DNA of 64,000 nt from Hwanghaeella grinnelliae (GTDB lineage Bacteria > Pseudomonadota > Alphaproteobacteria > UBA8366 > Aestuariispiraceae). A program made the translations under genes and the position numbers. Below the pieces are notes generated by a model that did no database searches, had not been told where the DNA came from, and saw nothing but the letters and a program-made list of their open reading frames with translations. Below, piece by piece: positions 47,379 to 57,384 of this stretch. Location: the NCBI RefSeq assembly GCF_004005845.1, contig NZ_SADE01000003.1, positions 558,001 through 622,000 of the forward strand, in the 5' to 3' direction. Positions within the stretch are counted from its first letter, which is position 1. Each line of letters begins with the position of its first letter.

Positions 47379-47864
47379 ATGAGTCAGTCTCCACAAAACC
47401 ATGCCGCCCCCCGGGAAGACGCATTCGATCCCGCCCTGGGCTTCAAAATCGTCACATGGATCGGGATAATCGAGCAGTTGGCCCGGACCAAGGCCAACCG
47501 CGAATTGACTGAGACCGGCCTGCCCTGGAACCAATTCGTGCTGTTGAACCATTTCAGCCACAGGCCGGCCGAGGGCAAAACGGTCACGGGAGTTGCCCGC
47601 GCCATGCAGCAACAGCAACCGGGCGTCACCAAGACCATGAAATCGATGGTCGATGCCGGATTGTTGCGGATCGAACCGGATGCGAAGGACGGGCGCATAA
47701 AGCGGCATTTCATTACCGACATCGGCCAAAAAAGCCATGCGGAAGCCGTGCAGCGTCTGCTTCCCGAGATCAGCCAGATGTTCCAGAACTGGACCGGTGA
47801 CGAGATGGCGGATCTGTTCGGGCTGTTGGACCGGTTGAAAATCTGGCTGGACGACAATCGGTGA
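47379..47864 (+). CDS. MarR family transcriptional regulator
   Basis: 161 residues, winged-helix dimer layout. Helices before the wing read NQFVLLNHFSHRP and TVTGVARAMQQQQPGVTKTMKSMVDAGLLR, and the wing is DAKDGRIKRHFITD. It follows the flavoprotein gene by 13 bp and is probably cotranscribed with it. Such pairs are usually autoregulated, and the dyad at 46129-46176 is the obvious candidate site. Ligand not known. Confidence 0.9.
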   Translation: MSQSPQNHAAPREDAFDPALGFKIVTWIGIIEQLARTKANRELTETGLPWNQFVLLNHFSHRPAEGKTVTGVARAMQQQQPGVTKTMKSMVDAGLLRIEPDAKDGRIKRHFITDIGQKSHAEAVQRLLPEISQMFQNWTGDEMADLFGLLDRLKIWLDDNR

Positions 47865-47883
47865 CGGCCAACCGTTTTCGGCT

Positions 47884-48624
47884 TCAGGACAAACGGCGCG
47901 CCGAATATCCGAAGGGCACAGCCGTCGGCGCGAGAATTTCCTGAAGCGCCGTCCGCCTTTCCGCATTCGCCACCATCGCGTGGATGAAGTCGTCCGGCCC
48001 ATGGTCGGCCGCATGCCGTCTTCGGACCACCTCCAATGCCTCGGCTGTACTCATCGACAGGAAACGCCGGCCTTCGCACGGCACGGCGGAAAGCGCGATC
48101 GCGCCCCCCTCATCATGCTCAAGATGACCGCGGGTTCCGACATAAGCGAAAGCGGTTGTGTGGACCTCCTCCCCCGACAGACGCAGCTTCACGTCATCCA
48201 ATGCGGCAAAAAAATAGTTCGCCGCCCGGATTTCGCTGTGATGCATGATCTCCAACTGCCGGTCGTCCAACCAGGTCACGGCCAATTCCACAGACGCCCC
48301 TTCCGACACCTGGAGCATGGCTGGGACCGCGCCGTAGGAAGTGATATGGGCGGAATAGACGACATCGAAATTCTGCAACCGCCCACGCTCCACCGGGATC
48401 ATATGCCCGTCGCGATCCCCGAATTTCTGACGCAGCCGTTCAGGCGACTGGTTCGACCCGAAAGCCAGTACCGGTGTCCGCCCTTGCTTCAAGGACGGGT
48501 CGAACGCCTCCTCCCGGCCGTCGCGATACAGGAAGTTCCTACGCGGAAAGGCATAGGGATAGTTTCGGGCGCGCGACAAGACTGCGCCAGGGTCTGGTTC
48601 AGAAAGCGGTGGGATCGCCGTCAT
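47884..48624 (-). CDS. Conserved hypothetical protein with possible gamma-glutamylcyclotransferase-like motif
   Basis: 246 residues, soluble. LAFGSNQSPERLRQKFGDRD resembles the YGSN loop of gamma-glutamylcyclotransferase-like folds, and YVGTRGHLEH and VEL-rich strands follow, but I cannot see a convincing full domain. ATG 48624 (MTAIPPLSEP) lies 6 bp after the DUF4170 gene stop, so the two form a pair. An upstream in-frame start would overlap that gene. Function unknown. Confidence 0.7.
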   Translation of the reverse strand: MTAIPPLSEPDPGAVLSRARNYPYAFPRRNFLYRDGREEAFDPSLKQGRTPVLAFGSNQSPERLRQKFGDRDGHMIPVERGRLQNFDVVYSAHITSYGAVPAMLQVSEGASVELAVTWLDDRQLEIMHHSEIRAANYFFAALDDVKLRLSGEEVHTTAFAYVGTRGHLEHDEGGAIALSAVPCEGRRFLSMSTAEALEVVRRRHAADHGPDDFIHAMVANAERRTALQEILAPTAVPFGYSARRLS

Positions 48625-48629
48625 ATCGC

Positions 48630-49001
48630 TTAGAGATGGTCGATCCGGAAACGGGCATAGGCGTCGTCCACATTGGCGGACGATTTTTGCCACCAGACTT
48701 TCCGGGCTTCTTCATAAGTCTGGAACGGACCAATCTTTTCCTCTTCGCCCTTAGCGATGGTCTTGAAATCGGTGCCCGTGTAAATGCCGCCGACGACCCA
48801 CCATTCGTCATGCTCTTCCTTCTCGATATGGAAGCGGGCATAGGCCTCGTCGACATTTTCCATGCTCTTGGCGCGCCAGACGGCCTTCGCTTCGTCATAG
48901 GTGTCGAACGGTCCCAGGCGGGACAGGTTGGATCCCGGGGCAACGGTATTGAACTCGGTGCTCGTGTAAACGCCACCGACGACCCAGTATTGTTCCGACA
49001 T
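48630..49001 (-). CDS. Tandem DUF4170 protein, 123 aa
   Basis: Two copies of one small domain fill the protein: residues about 4-60 (YWVVGGVYTSTEFNTVA ... LGPFDTYDEAKAVWRAKSMENVDEAYARFHI) and about 66-121 (WWVVGGIYTGTDFKTIA ... IGPFQTYEEARKVWWQKSSANVDDAYARFRI, each quoted in part). The copies agree over most positions. The single-domain form is DUF4170, found mostly in alphaproteobacteria, of unknown function. No signal peptide or membrane segment. Followed 5 bp later by the hypothetical gene at 47884-48624. Confidence 0.85.
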   Translation of the reverse strand: MSEQYWVVGGVYTSTEFNTVAPGSNLSRLGPFDTYDEAKAVWRAKSMENVDEAYARFHIEKEEHDEWWVVGGIYTGTDFKTIAKGEEEKIGPFQTYEEARKVWWQKSSANVDDAYARFRIDHL

Positions 49002-49190
49002 GATTTGCTCCTGTTTGATCCAAGGGCTTCAAATCGCGGGCACTTGGTATGATGCATGCGGCGTATAACGGCTTGCGTGATTTGCCTCAAGCCCCGCATG
49101 GGGGTAGTGCCTAGTCCAAAGCGCGCGAATTTGACGTAGACACATTTAGCACGATTTTCCGACCCGGCCTTTCTGTATGGGAACCTTTCA

Positions 49191-50702
49191 ATGCCTTATG
49201 CCTCCCTTCGTGACTTCATGGACCGCCTGGAGCGGGAAGGAAGACTTGTCCGAACACGGGAACCGGTCTCTCCCTATTTGGAGATGACTGAGGTCCAGAC
49301 ACGTCTGTTGGCCGAACGCGGACCGGCGGTTCTGTTCGAGAACCCGGTTCGCGCGGACGGAACGCCTTATGACATGCCGGTCCTGACCAACCTGTTCGGG
49401 TCGGTGGAACGCGTGGCCTGGGGCATGGACCGTACACCCGACCAACTTCGCGAGGTGGGCGAGACGCTGGCATTCCTGCGTCAACCGGAGCCACCCGGCG
49501 GCTTCCGCGAAGCACTCGACATGCTGCCCTTGGTGAAAACCGTGCTGTCCATGAAACCGCGCACGGTCGGCAAGGCCCTGTGCCAGGAAGTGGTCCTCCA
49601 AGGCGACGATATCGACCTGAACCGCCTGCCAATTCAGACGTGTTGGCCGGGGGAACCCGCGCCGCTGATCACCTGGCCGCTTGTCGTCACCCAAGGGCCG
49701 AACCCGAAAGGCGATAAGACAGACGTCTTCAATCTGGGCATCTACCGAATGCAGGTCACCGGGCGTGACAGCACGTTGATGCGATGGTTGAAGCACCGCG
49801 GCGGGGCGCAGCATTACCGGAAATGGAAACAAGAGCGGCCGGACCCCTTGCCTGCCGCGGCCGTATTGGGCGCCGATCCGGGCACGATCCTGGCTGCCGT
49901 TACCCCGGTTCCTGATACCTTGAGCGAGTATCAGTTCGCCGGCCTGCTGCGCGGAAAGAAAGTCGACCTCGTCGATTGCAAGACCATCCCGCTCAAAGTG
50001 CCGGCGGAAGCCGAAATCGTCCTGGAAGGGCATGTCATGCTGGACGAATTCGGAGACGAAGGCCCCTATGGGGACCATACCGGCTATTACAATTCGGTTG
50101 AGCAATTCCCGGTTTTCAAGATTTCCGCGATCACGATGCGGAAGAAACCGATTTACCTATCGACCTTTACTGGGCGCCCGCCGGACGAACCGTCAATTCT
50201 GGGCGAAGGGTTGAACGAAGTATTCATTCCACTGCTGCAACAGCAATTTCCCGAAATCGTCGATTTCTGGCTGCCGCCGGAAGGGTGCAGCTATCGTATC
50301 GCCGTGATTTCCATGAAAAAGGCTTATCCGGGCCACGCCAAACGGGTGATGCTCGGCGCATGGTCCTATCTGCGTCAGTTCATGTATACGAAATGGGTAA
50401 TCGTGGTTGATGACGATATCGACGCCCGGGACTGGAAGGATGTGATGTGGGCGCTTTCGACCCGCATGGATCCCGCCCGAGACATCACGATGATCGAGAA
50501 TACGCCCATCGACTATCTGGACTTTGCCTCGCCCGTCAGTGGGCTGGGGTCCAAGGTCGGCCTGGACGCAACCAATAAATGGCCGCCGGAGACCAGCCGC
50601 GAATGGGGCGAGCAGATCCGCATGGACCAGGACGTCATCGACAAGATCGACCGGCTGTGGCCGGACTTGGGTCTTCCCGGCGCGGGTAAGAGCATTTGGT
50701 AG
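49191..50702 (+). CDS. ubiD: UbiD family decarboxylase (3-polyprenyl-4-hydroxybenzoate decarboxylase)
   Basis: 503 residues, normal UbiD size. Decarboxylates the prenylated benzoate ring using prenyl-FMN supplied by UbiX (not in the window). The catalytic region includes [29 protein letters not shown], and [26 protein letters not shown] with the active-site Glu residues; [11 protein letters not shown] follows. It lies 3.8 kb from ubiA on the same strand, supporting a ubiquinone role. Confidence 0.94.
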   Translation: MPYASLRDFMDRLEREGRLVRTREPVSPYLEMTEVQTRLLAERGPAVLFENPVRADGTPYDMPVLTNLFGSVERVAWGMDRTPDQLREVGETLAFLRQPEPPGGFREALDMLPLVKTVLSMKPRTVGKALCQEVVLQGDDIDLNRLPIQTCWPGEPAPLITWPLVVTQGPNPKGDKTDVFNLGIYRMQVTGRDSTLMRWLKHRGGAQHYRKWKQERPDPLPAAAVLGADPGTILAAVTPVPDTLSEYQFAGLLRGKKVDLVDCKTIPLKVPAEAEIVLEGHVMLDEFGDEGPYGDHTGYYNSVEQFPVFKISAITMRKKPIYLSTFTGRPPDEPSILGEGLNEVFIPLLQQQFPEIVDFWLPPEGCSYRIAVISMKKAYPGHAKRVMLGAWSYLRQFMYTKWVIVVDDDIDARDWKDVMWALSTRMDPARDITMIENTPIDYLDFASPVSGLGSKVGLDATNKWPPETSREWGEQIRMDQDVIDKIDRLWPDLGLPGAGKSIW

Positions 50703-50849
50703 ACTTGGCGACGCATACAGACAATTCCGCATAGTGGTTTAAGATATTGAAAGCCCCCTATACGTTTTTGTCGGTGTAATTGCGAATTCTTCGCATGTTA
50801 GGGTGAAGACATAATAAAAAACCCCTTAGACCCCTGTTCGACTGAAAAT

Positions 50850-52052
50850 ATGACCGCAATCACAACGGATACCGATGCCGGTTCAAACCGGCTGCCATAC
50901 TGGTTCAGCGCCGGCCATCTCTGCATCGATTGGCCCTTCGGCGCCATGTACTTGCTGGTGCCGGCCGCTGGCGTTTACTTCGGCTGGTCGCCAGCCCAGG
51001 TCGGCCTGATCCTGACGCTTCAGAGTGTCGGCGCGGCCTTCGCCTATTTGCCGGCGGGCTTGATGATGGATCGGTTGTCGGAACGCGGCCGATGGCTGGC
51101 GGCGACCTTCTTCTGGGTCGTGCTCGGCTATTTGCTGGCAAGCTATGCCGGCAGTTTCTGGCCGTTGGCAATGCTGATGGCTTTCGCGTCCCTCGGCGAT
51201 GCGGCCTGGCATCCCATGGCGACCGGCATTCTGGTCAAGATGCACCCACACCAGCGCGGTCGCGTTCTAGGCATCCACGCGATCGGCGGAACATTGACCG
51301 GCGTCTTTTCCCCGTTGGTCGCGGGTAGTTTGCTGGAATTCATGGATTGGCGCGGCGCGATGCAATTGGTGGTCATACCGACGGCCATCATGGGATTCGT
51401 CTTTCTGTTATACGTCGCCAAACGTATTCCGCGTGTTGAAGTCGCCCATGCGGACAGGCCCAACCTGAAGCTATTGCTGCGGCAATGGGGCACGCCCATC
51501 GGTGCAACGATCGCGGTCACCATGATGCTCTACAATCTGGGCTTGATTGGCGCGACGGCGATGGCACCCTTGTATCTGCGCGATGCCGTCGGTTTGGACA
51601 TCTTTCATGTCGGTCTGGCCTTTTCCGGGGCAGTTTTGGTCGGCGCCCTGATCCAACCCTATGTCGGACGCCTTTCCGACGATATCGGCCGCTGGCCGGT
51701 CATCGTCATCGGGGCCTTGCTGGGTGCCGGTGGAGCCATGATGCTGATCCAGTCCAGCGATCTGATTTTTGCCCTGATCGGCTTGGCCGGGTGCATCGGC
51801 GCGCTGAATGCCGTGCGGTCCTGTGTCCTGGCCTGTGCGGTCGATATGTCGGGCAAGAGCGAAGCAACGACATTGGGCATCGCCTTCGCCGTGCTGGACG
51901 GTGTCGGTGCCTTCGGCGCCGTGATGGCGGGCTGGCTCGGGACGGAAGATATCAGCCGCGCCTTCATCCTTACCCTTGGCTGCAGTTCAGCCGCGGCGAT
52001 ACTCTCCCTCATCCTGGCGCGGATATCTCACAAGGCCGCGATAGGCCGTTGA
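50850..52052 (+). CDS. MFS transporter, fosmidomycin-resistance-like
   Basis: 400 residues with about twelve membrane helices. The loop between helices 2 and 3 reads [15 protein letters not shown], close to the MFS motif A, and the second copy is [48 protein letters not shown] resembles the FSR group. Substrate cannot be inferred. Stands alone, with a weak upstream ribosome site and a small TGCGAA/TTCGCA palindrome at 50781-50795 in the intergenic region. Confidence 0.88.
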   Translation: MTAITTDTDAGSNRLPYWFSAGHLCIDWPFGAMYLLVPAAGVYFGWSPAQVGLILTLQSVGAAFAYLPAGLMMDRLSERGRWLAATFFWVVLGYLLASYAGSFWPLAMLMAFASLGDAAWHPMATGILVKMHPHQRGRVLGIHAIGGTLTGVFSPLVAGSLLEFMDWRGAMQLVVIPTAIMGFVFLLYVAKRIPRVEVAHADRPNLKLLLRQWGTPIGATIAVTMMLYNLGLIGATAMAPLYLRDAVGLDIFHVGLAFSGAVLVGALIQPYVGRLSDDIGRWPVIVIGALLGAGGAMMLIQSSDLIFALIGLAGCIGALNAVRSCVLACAVDMSGKSEATTLGIAFAVLDGVGAFGAVMAGWLGTEDISRAFILTLGCSSAAAILSLILARISHKAAIGR

Positions 52053-52113
52053 TGCCGGACATTGCGGGACCTACCTTGTTCTCAGAAAACAACAGCTGGG
52101 AGCAGGTACCGCC

Positions 52114-52782
52114 ATGTTCTTCATGACGCCGAAACACAAACTGGAGATTCCAAGCCCGCAGGACGCCCTGCCGGGGCGGGATCAGCCTCTTCCGACTTCT
52201 GAAAAGCATTTTGTCTCCGGTGCGCCGATCAAGCCGCCTTTCCCCGATGGCATGCAGACCATTATTTTCGGCCTGGGATGCTTTTGGGGCGCTGAACGGA
52301 TTTTCTGGCAGATTCCCGGCGTCTACACGACCGCGGTGGGATATGCCGCGGGCCATACGCCGAACCCCACCTACGAAGAAGTCTGCAGCGGCCGGACCGG
52401 ACATAACGAGGTTGTCCTTGTCGTCTATGACCCAGCCAAGGTCGATGTTGCGGAAATCCTGAAGACTTTCTGGGAGGCGCATGACCCAACTCAAGGCATG
52501 CGCCAAGGGAACGATACCGGCACGCAATACCGTTCCGGCATCTACGTTTCCACGGAAGAGCAACGCCTGTTGGCCGAAACGTCGAAACGCGACTACGAAG
52601 CCGCCCTGGGCAAGCACCGCATGGGTGCCATCACCACAGAAATCATGGATGCACCGCCGTTTTATTATGCGGAGGACTATCACCAGCAATACCTGGTGAA
52701 AAATCCGAACGGCTATTGCGGCTTAGGCGGCACCGGCATCAGTTGCCCGATGCCGAAAGCGGTCAACACCGCCGCTGAGTGA
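52114..52782 (+). CDS. msrA: Peptide methionine (S)-S-oxide reductase
   Basis: 222 residues. The catalytic motif [10 protein letters not shown] is at about residue 54, and downstream blocks [27 protein letters not shown] and AEDYHQQYL are those of MsrA. Repairs oxidised methionine with thioredoxin. GGGAGCAGG precedes ATG 52114. The C-terminus [13 protein letters not shown] contains the usual pair of resolving cysteines. Confidence 0.96.
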   Translation: MFFMTPKHKLEIPSPQDALPGRDQPLPTSEKHFVSGAPIKPPFPDGMQTIIFGLGCFWGAERIFWQIPGVYTTAVGYAAGHTPNPTYEEVCSGRTGHNEVVLVVYDPAKVDVAEILKTFWEAHDPTQGMRQGNDTGTQYRSGIYVSTEEQRLLAETSKRDYEAALGKHRMGAITTEIMDAPPFYYAEDYHQQYLVKNPNGYCGLGGTGISCPMPKAVNTAAE

Positions 52783-52839
52783 CCAATCGGGCGTCGCATC
52801 GGCGCCCCAGCCGGCCCCTTTAGGACTTCGAGGCGGCGG

Positions 52840-53115
52840 TCAATCGACATTGGCGATAGTGATCGCCATTTCCTTGGCCGCCGCTTTTTCCAATGCCACA
52901 TTCTTTTTCGCGGTCACACCGTCGAAATCCTCGACCCCCTGGCTCAACGCATAGCATGCCAAGCTGATGGAACGGGGGATCTGCACCTTTTTCCCGTCAC
53001 GTTCGCCTTTTTCGTAATACTGCAGAACCCGGCGCTTCAAACCCAGCGCATCCGCCGCATCCTTCTGCGACAAGCCCATTTGTTTTCGCCAACGCTTGAA
53101 CTGCCCCGGTAACAC
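52840..53115 (-). CDS. XRE-family helix-turn-helix regulator
   Basis: 91 residues. The HTH occupies about residues 5-40: FKRWRKQMGLSQKDAADALG with recognition helix in LKRRVLQYYEKGERDGKKV, followed by ISLACYALSQGVEDFD and a helical tail (VALEKAAAKEMAITIA). Start is GTG 53115 with GAGGT just upstream. It is divergent from the 81-residue gene at 53370, and the region between carries three near-identical dyads. It is therefore the obvious candidate repressor, though binding is not shown. Confidence 0.88.
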   Translation of the reverse strand: MLPGQFKRWRKQMGLSQKDAADALGLKRRVLQYYEKGERDGKKVQIPRSISLACYALSQGVEDFDGVTAKKNVALEKAAAKEMAITIANVD

Positions 53116-53221
53116 TTTTTACCTCGATTTTTCTAATGTGCGGCACCGCAACAAGTGGTTGAGCCGCCAGGGAAAATGGTCGGCGAACTGTACAAAGAGC
53201 TGATTTGTGCATCAAGAAAAA

Positions 53222-53299
53222 GCGCACCACGTGCACATTATTCTCTTGCGAAGCGCACAATGTGCGCATATCTATTATCCGAAAGCGCACGAGGTGCGC
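53222..53299. promoter_or_regulatory. Three repeated dyads GCGCAC-N3-GTGCGC, probable operators
   Basis: Site 1 53222-53236 (GCGCACCACGTGCAC), site 2 53253-53267 (GCGCACAATGTGCGC), site 3 53285-53299 (GCGCACGAGGTGCGC). Start-to-start spacing is 31 and 32 bp, about three helical turns, so all face the same side of the DNA. Arms are conserved while the centre triplet varies, which is what an operator array looks like. Confidence 0.75.
53246..53274 (+). promoter_or_regulatory. Putative promoter of the 81-aa gene, overlapped by operator site 2
   Basis: TTGCGA (53246-53251), 17-bp spacer, TATCTA (53269-53274). Dyad site 2 fills the spacer exactly; site 1 lies just upstream and site 3 just downstream of the predicted start. 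This is a repression layout. Confidence 0.55.
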
Positions 53300-53369
53300 A
53301 AGACGGAACATGGAACGGCCCGACACGGGGTAAGCGTGATATCCGTCCGACCAATAGGAGGACCGCAAA

Positions 53370-53615
53370 ATGACACATACGCTCTATGTCTGGCACGAAA
53401 AGGCCTATGACGGCGAGATCGCTTTGGCGCGTAAGGGTCGTCTGCTCAACTCCGCTGGGGCACGGAAGACCAATACCTTGGAAATCAAGCCGAAGCTTGT
53501 CTACCGGGTACGCCATGACGACGCGGAAGAGCTGGTGACGGATCCGGTGGAAGTCTACCACCTGACCCACAAATACCCTAAAAGCACGGTCGATATTCTG
53601 CCTGTCATCGTCTGA
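53370..53615 (+). CDS. Uncharacterised 81-aa protein under operator control
   Basis: Soluble, beta-rich small protein: THTLYVWHEKAYDGEIALAR, then a middle strand region LEIKPKLVYRVRHDD and a C-terminal PVEVYHLTHKYPKS. No signal peptide, membrane helix or cysteine pair. An ideal ribosome site AGGAGGA (53356-53362) lies 7 nt from ATG. I recognise no family. It ends 71 bp before the leucine leader peptide, so the two genes are separate units. Regulated, if the reading is right, by the divergent XRE protein. Confidence 0.72.
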   Translation: MTHTLYVWHEKAYDGEIALARKGRLLNSAGARKTNTLEIKPKLVYRVRHDDAEELVTDPVEVYHLTHKYPKSTVDILPVIV

Positions 53616-53650
53616 TATCACAGGCGCCGTTTTCCTGGGCGCATTCCCCC

Positions 53651-53679
53651 TTGACCCCATCAATCCGCGCCAGTACCGT
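53651..53679 (+). promoter_or_regulatory. Putative promoter of leuL-leuA
   Basis: TTGACC (53651-53656), 17-bp spacer, TACCGT (53674-53679). The predicted transcription start falls at about 53686-53687, the A of the leader-peptide ATG, so the leader mRNA would be leaderless. Confidence 0.45.
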
Positions 53680-53686
53680 CCCGGCC

Positions 53687-53734
53687 ATGAACCTGAAGGC
53701 CAATCATAGGCGCGATGGGCTACTCCTAGCCCTA

Positions 53735-53758
<24 letters not shown>
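53687..53758 (+). CDS. leuL: Leucine-rich leader peptide (leuL-type attenuator)
   Basis: A 23-codon frame ATG 53687 to TAA 53756-53758 with core GLLLALRLIG: five leucine codons (CTA, CTC, CTA, CTA, CTT) inside seven positions, plus one Leu near the start. It ends 348 nt before leuA. Leader peptides rich in the product amino acid control transcription or translation by ribosome stalling. No ribosome site is visible, consistent with leaderless translation as reported for some alphaproteobacterial trp leaders. Inference from composition and position. Confidence 0.68.
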
Positions 53759-55792
<2,034 letters not shown>

Positions 55793-55826
55793 TCATGCCG
55801 ATCAAGGTCGAAAAAGTGCCGTTATG

Positions 55827-55859
55827 AAAAAGGGGGAGGCTGAACGCCTCCCCCTTTTT
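55827..55859. terminator. Strong bidirectional terminator between leuA and cytochrome c gene
   Basis: 14-bp perfect stem AAAAAGGGGGAGGC (55827-55840) with GCCTCCCCCTTTTT (55846-55859), 5-nt loop, with A-run and T-run on opposite ends. Serves convergent leuA and the cytochrome gene. Confidence 0.95.
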
Positions 55860-55880
55860 GTTTCGTTTTGTCCGAAACCG

Positions 55881-56273
55881 CTATTGGGACATCCGTTTCA
55901 AATATGCCAGAAGATCCGCGCGATCCGCATCGTCCCGAAGGCCTAGATAGGCCATCTTGTTGCCTTTGACGACCGAGCGTGGCCGGCGAAGGAATTTATC
56001 CAGATTTTCTTCCGTCCAAATCAATTCGTCCGCGGCGGCGCCCTTGAAAGCAGCCGAATAGTCGAAACCCTCAGCCTTTCCGGCCGGGTGCCCCCAGATT
56101 TTGTGGAGAGAGGGCCCTGTTCGATGGCTGTCCGGCTCTATGGAGTGACATGCGGCACAGATTGTCTTGAAAAGGTACTCGCCGTTCTCCGCGTCGGCGG
56201 CACCGGCCTGTCCCGACATGCCACCCGCCGCGAAAGCAAGGACCGTCAATCCTGCCTTGAAACCACGCTTCAT
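55881..56273 (-). CDS. Periplasmic class I cytochrome c
   Basis: 130 residues with a Sec signal peptide (GLTVLAFAAGGMSGQAGA) and the haem motif CAACH at 39-43. The axial Met is in VVKGNKMAYLG, and the layout EYLFKTICAACHSIEPDSHRTGPSLHKIWG is that of mitochondrial-like cytochrome c. Expected to carry electrons to the aa3 oxidase encoded 20 kb away. Ends at the shared terminator. Single gene in its unit. Confidence 0.94.
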   Translation of the reverse strand: MKRGFKAGLTVLAFAAGGMSGQAGAADAENGEYLFKTICAACHSIEPDSHRTGPSLHKIWGHPAGKAEGFDYSAAFKGAAADELIWTEENLDKFLRRPRSVVKGNKMAYLGLRDDADRADLLAYLKRMSQ

Positions 56274-56369
56274 TCGTCTACTCCTTCAGCCCAGCCCTTC
56301 CTGATACGTCTTGAACGGCAAGTCCGATCATCCGCCAAACTATACAGGGCTACGCAGCGAAGACGACCG

Positions 56370-57269
56370 TCACTTCTTGTCGATGCCGTTCAGACTGGAC
56401 ATCGCATCCAACAAATGAGGGACATACGAATCACCGAAGCCAAGCGCAACCGCTTGGGCAAAAGCCTGATTAACACCACTGCCGACCGGCGAGGTGACAC
56501 CAAGGCTCTGAGTCAGGTTTTGGTAGTAACCCACATCTTTCCTGGCATTCGCCAAGGCGAATTTCAGTCCGGAACCGTCCCCTTCCAAGGGATACCGCAT
56601 GACCGCTTGAAACATCCCGCTGTTCAGAATGCCCGCCGAAACCAGTTCGTGAAGCTTGGAGACATCGACACCGGCCTTACGGGCCGTCGTCACCGCTTCG
56701 CAAGTCGCGGACGCAATAGTCATGCCCAAGAAATTGTTCAGAAGCTTGATGGTATGCCCGGCCCCCAAGGCGCCGACATGGAAAATATTCTCGCAATAGG
56801 TTTCCAACACCGGCTTAACATCGGCGAACAGATCGGCATCCCCGCCAACCATCGTGTTGAGGCGGCCTTCCTCGGCTTCCACAGGCGTGCGCGCCAAGGG
56901 CGCATCCAACAGACGGACGCCCTTAGCGGCGAGCGCTTCGGCAATTTTCAAGGTCGACGACGGATCGGCGGTACTGGTATCGACCAAAACCATCCCGTTC
57001 CGCGCCCCTTCCGCAACGCCATCAGCGCCCAGGACAAGTTTCTCAATGGTCGGGGAGTTGGGAAGGCAAAGAAACACGATATCCGAGGCTTCGGCGACCG
57101 CCTTCGCCGACGTGACTTCAACAGCCCCCTTTGACACCAAATCGTCGACAGGCTCCCGGTTCCTGTTGCCGAGGATCGTCAGCGGGTGACCTTTCAGCAT
57201 CAGGTTTTTGGCCATGCCATGGCCCATCAGGCCCACCCCGATAAAACCCACCTTCCGTTTGTCGGACAT
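56370..57269 (-). CDS. NAD(P)-dependent beta-hydroxyacid dehydrogenase (3-hydroxyisobutyrate dehydrogenase family)
   Basis: 299 residues. Rossmann motif VGFIGVGLMGHGMAKNLMLKG, then DTSTADPSSTLKIAEAL, APLARTPVEAEEG and the catalytic lysine in GAGHTIKLLNNFLG. The exact substrate (3-hydroxyisobutyrate, tartronate semialdehyde, glyoxylate/succinic semialdehyde) cannot be told by eye. ATG 57269 gives MSDKRKVGFIG. Lies alone on the minus strand, 96 bp from the cytochrome gene. Confidence 0.9.
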   Translation of the reverse strand: MSDKRKVGFIGVGLMGHGMAKNLMLKGHPLTILGNRNREPVDDLVSKGAVEVTSAKAVAEASDIVFLCLPNSPTIEKLVLGADGVAEGARNGMVLVDTSTADPSSTLKIAEALAAKGVRLLDAPLARTPVEAEEGRLNTMVGGDADLFADVKPVLETYCENIFHVGALGAGHTIKLLNNFLGMTIASATCEAVTTARKAGVDVSKLHELVSAGILNSGMFQAVMRYPLEGDGSGLKFALANARKDVGYYQNLTQSLGVTSPVGSGVNQAFAQAVALGFGDSYVPHLLDAMSSLNGIDKK

Positions 57270-57384
57270 CTGCGTTCTCCCTAATTCCGGTTGTTTTCGG
57301 CCGAATGGCCTAATTCCGATTGATTTCCGGCCCAGCCTACCCTGCGGGCCAGCCGGTATCCAGATAGGGATGGCGTCTGCGATA

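Noticed and set aside
53222-53299. CRISPR-like repeats
   Set aside because: Only three 15-bp units, spacers of 16-17 bp, no cas genes; palindromic operators explain them better.
53155-53410. Two short plus-strand frames through the operator region
   Set aside because: Their His- and Arg-rich translations come from the repeated GCGCAC/GTGCGC elements; they overlap the promoter and the 81-aa gene and have no ribosome site.
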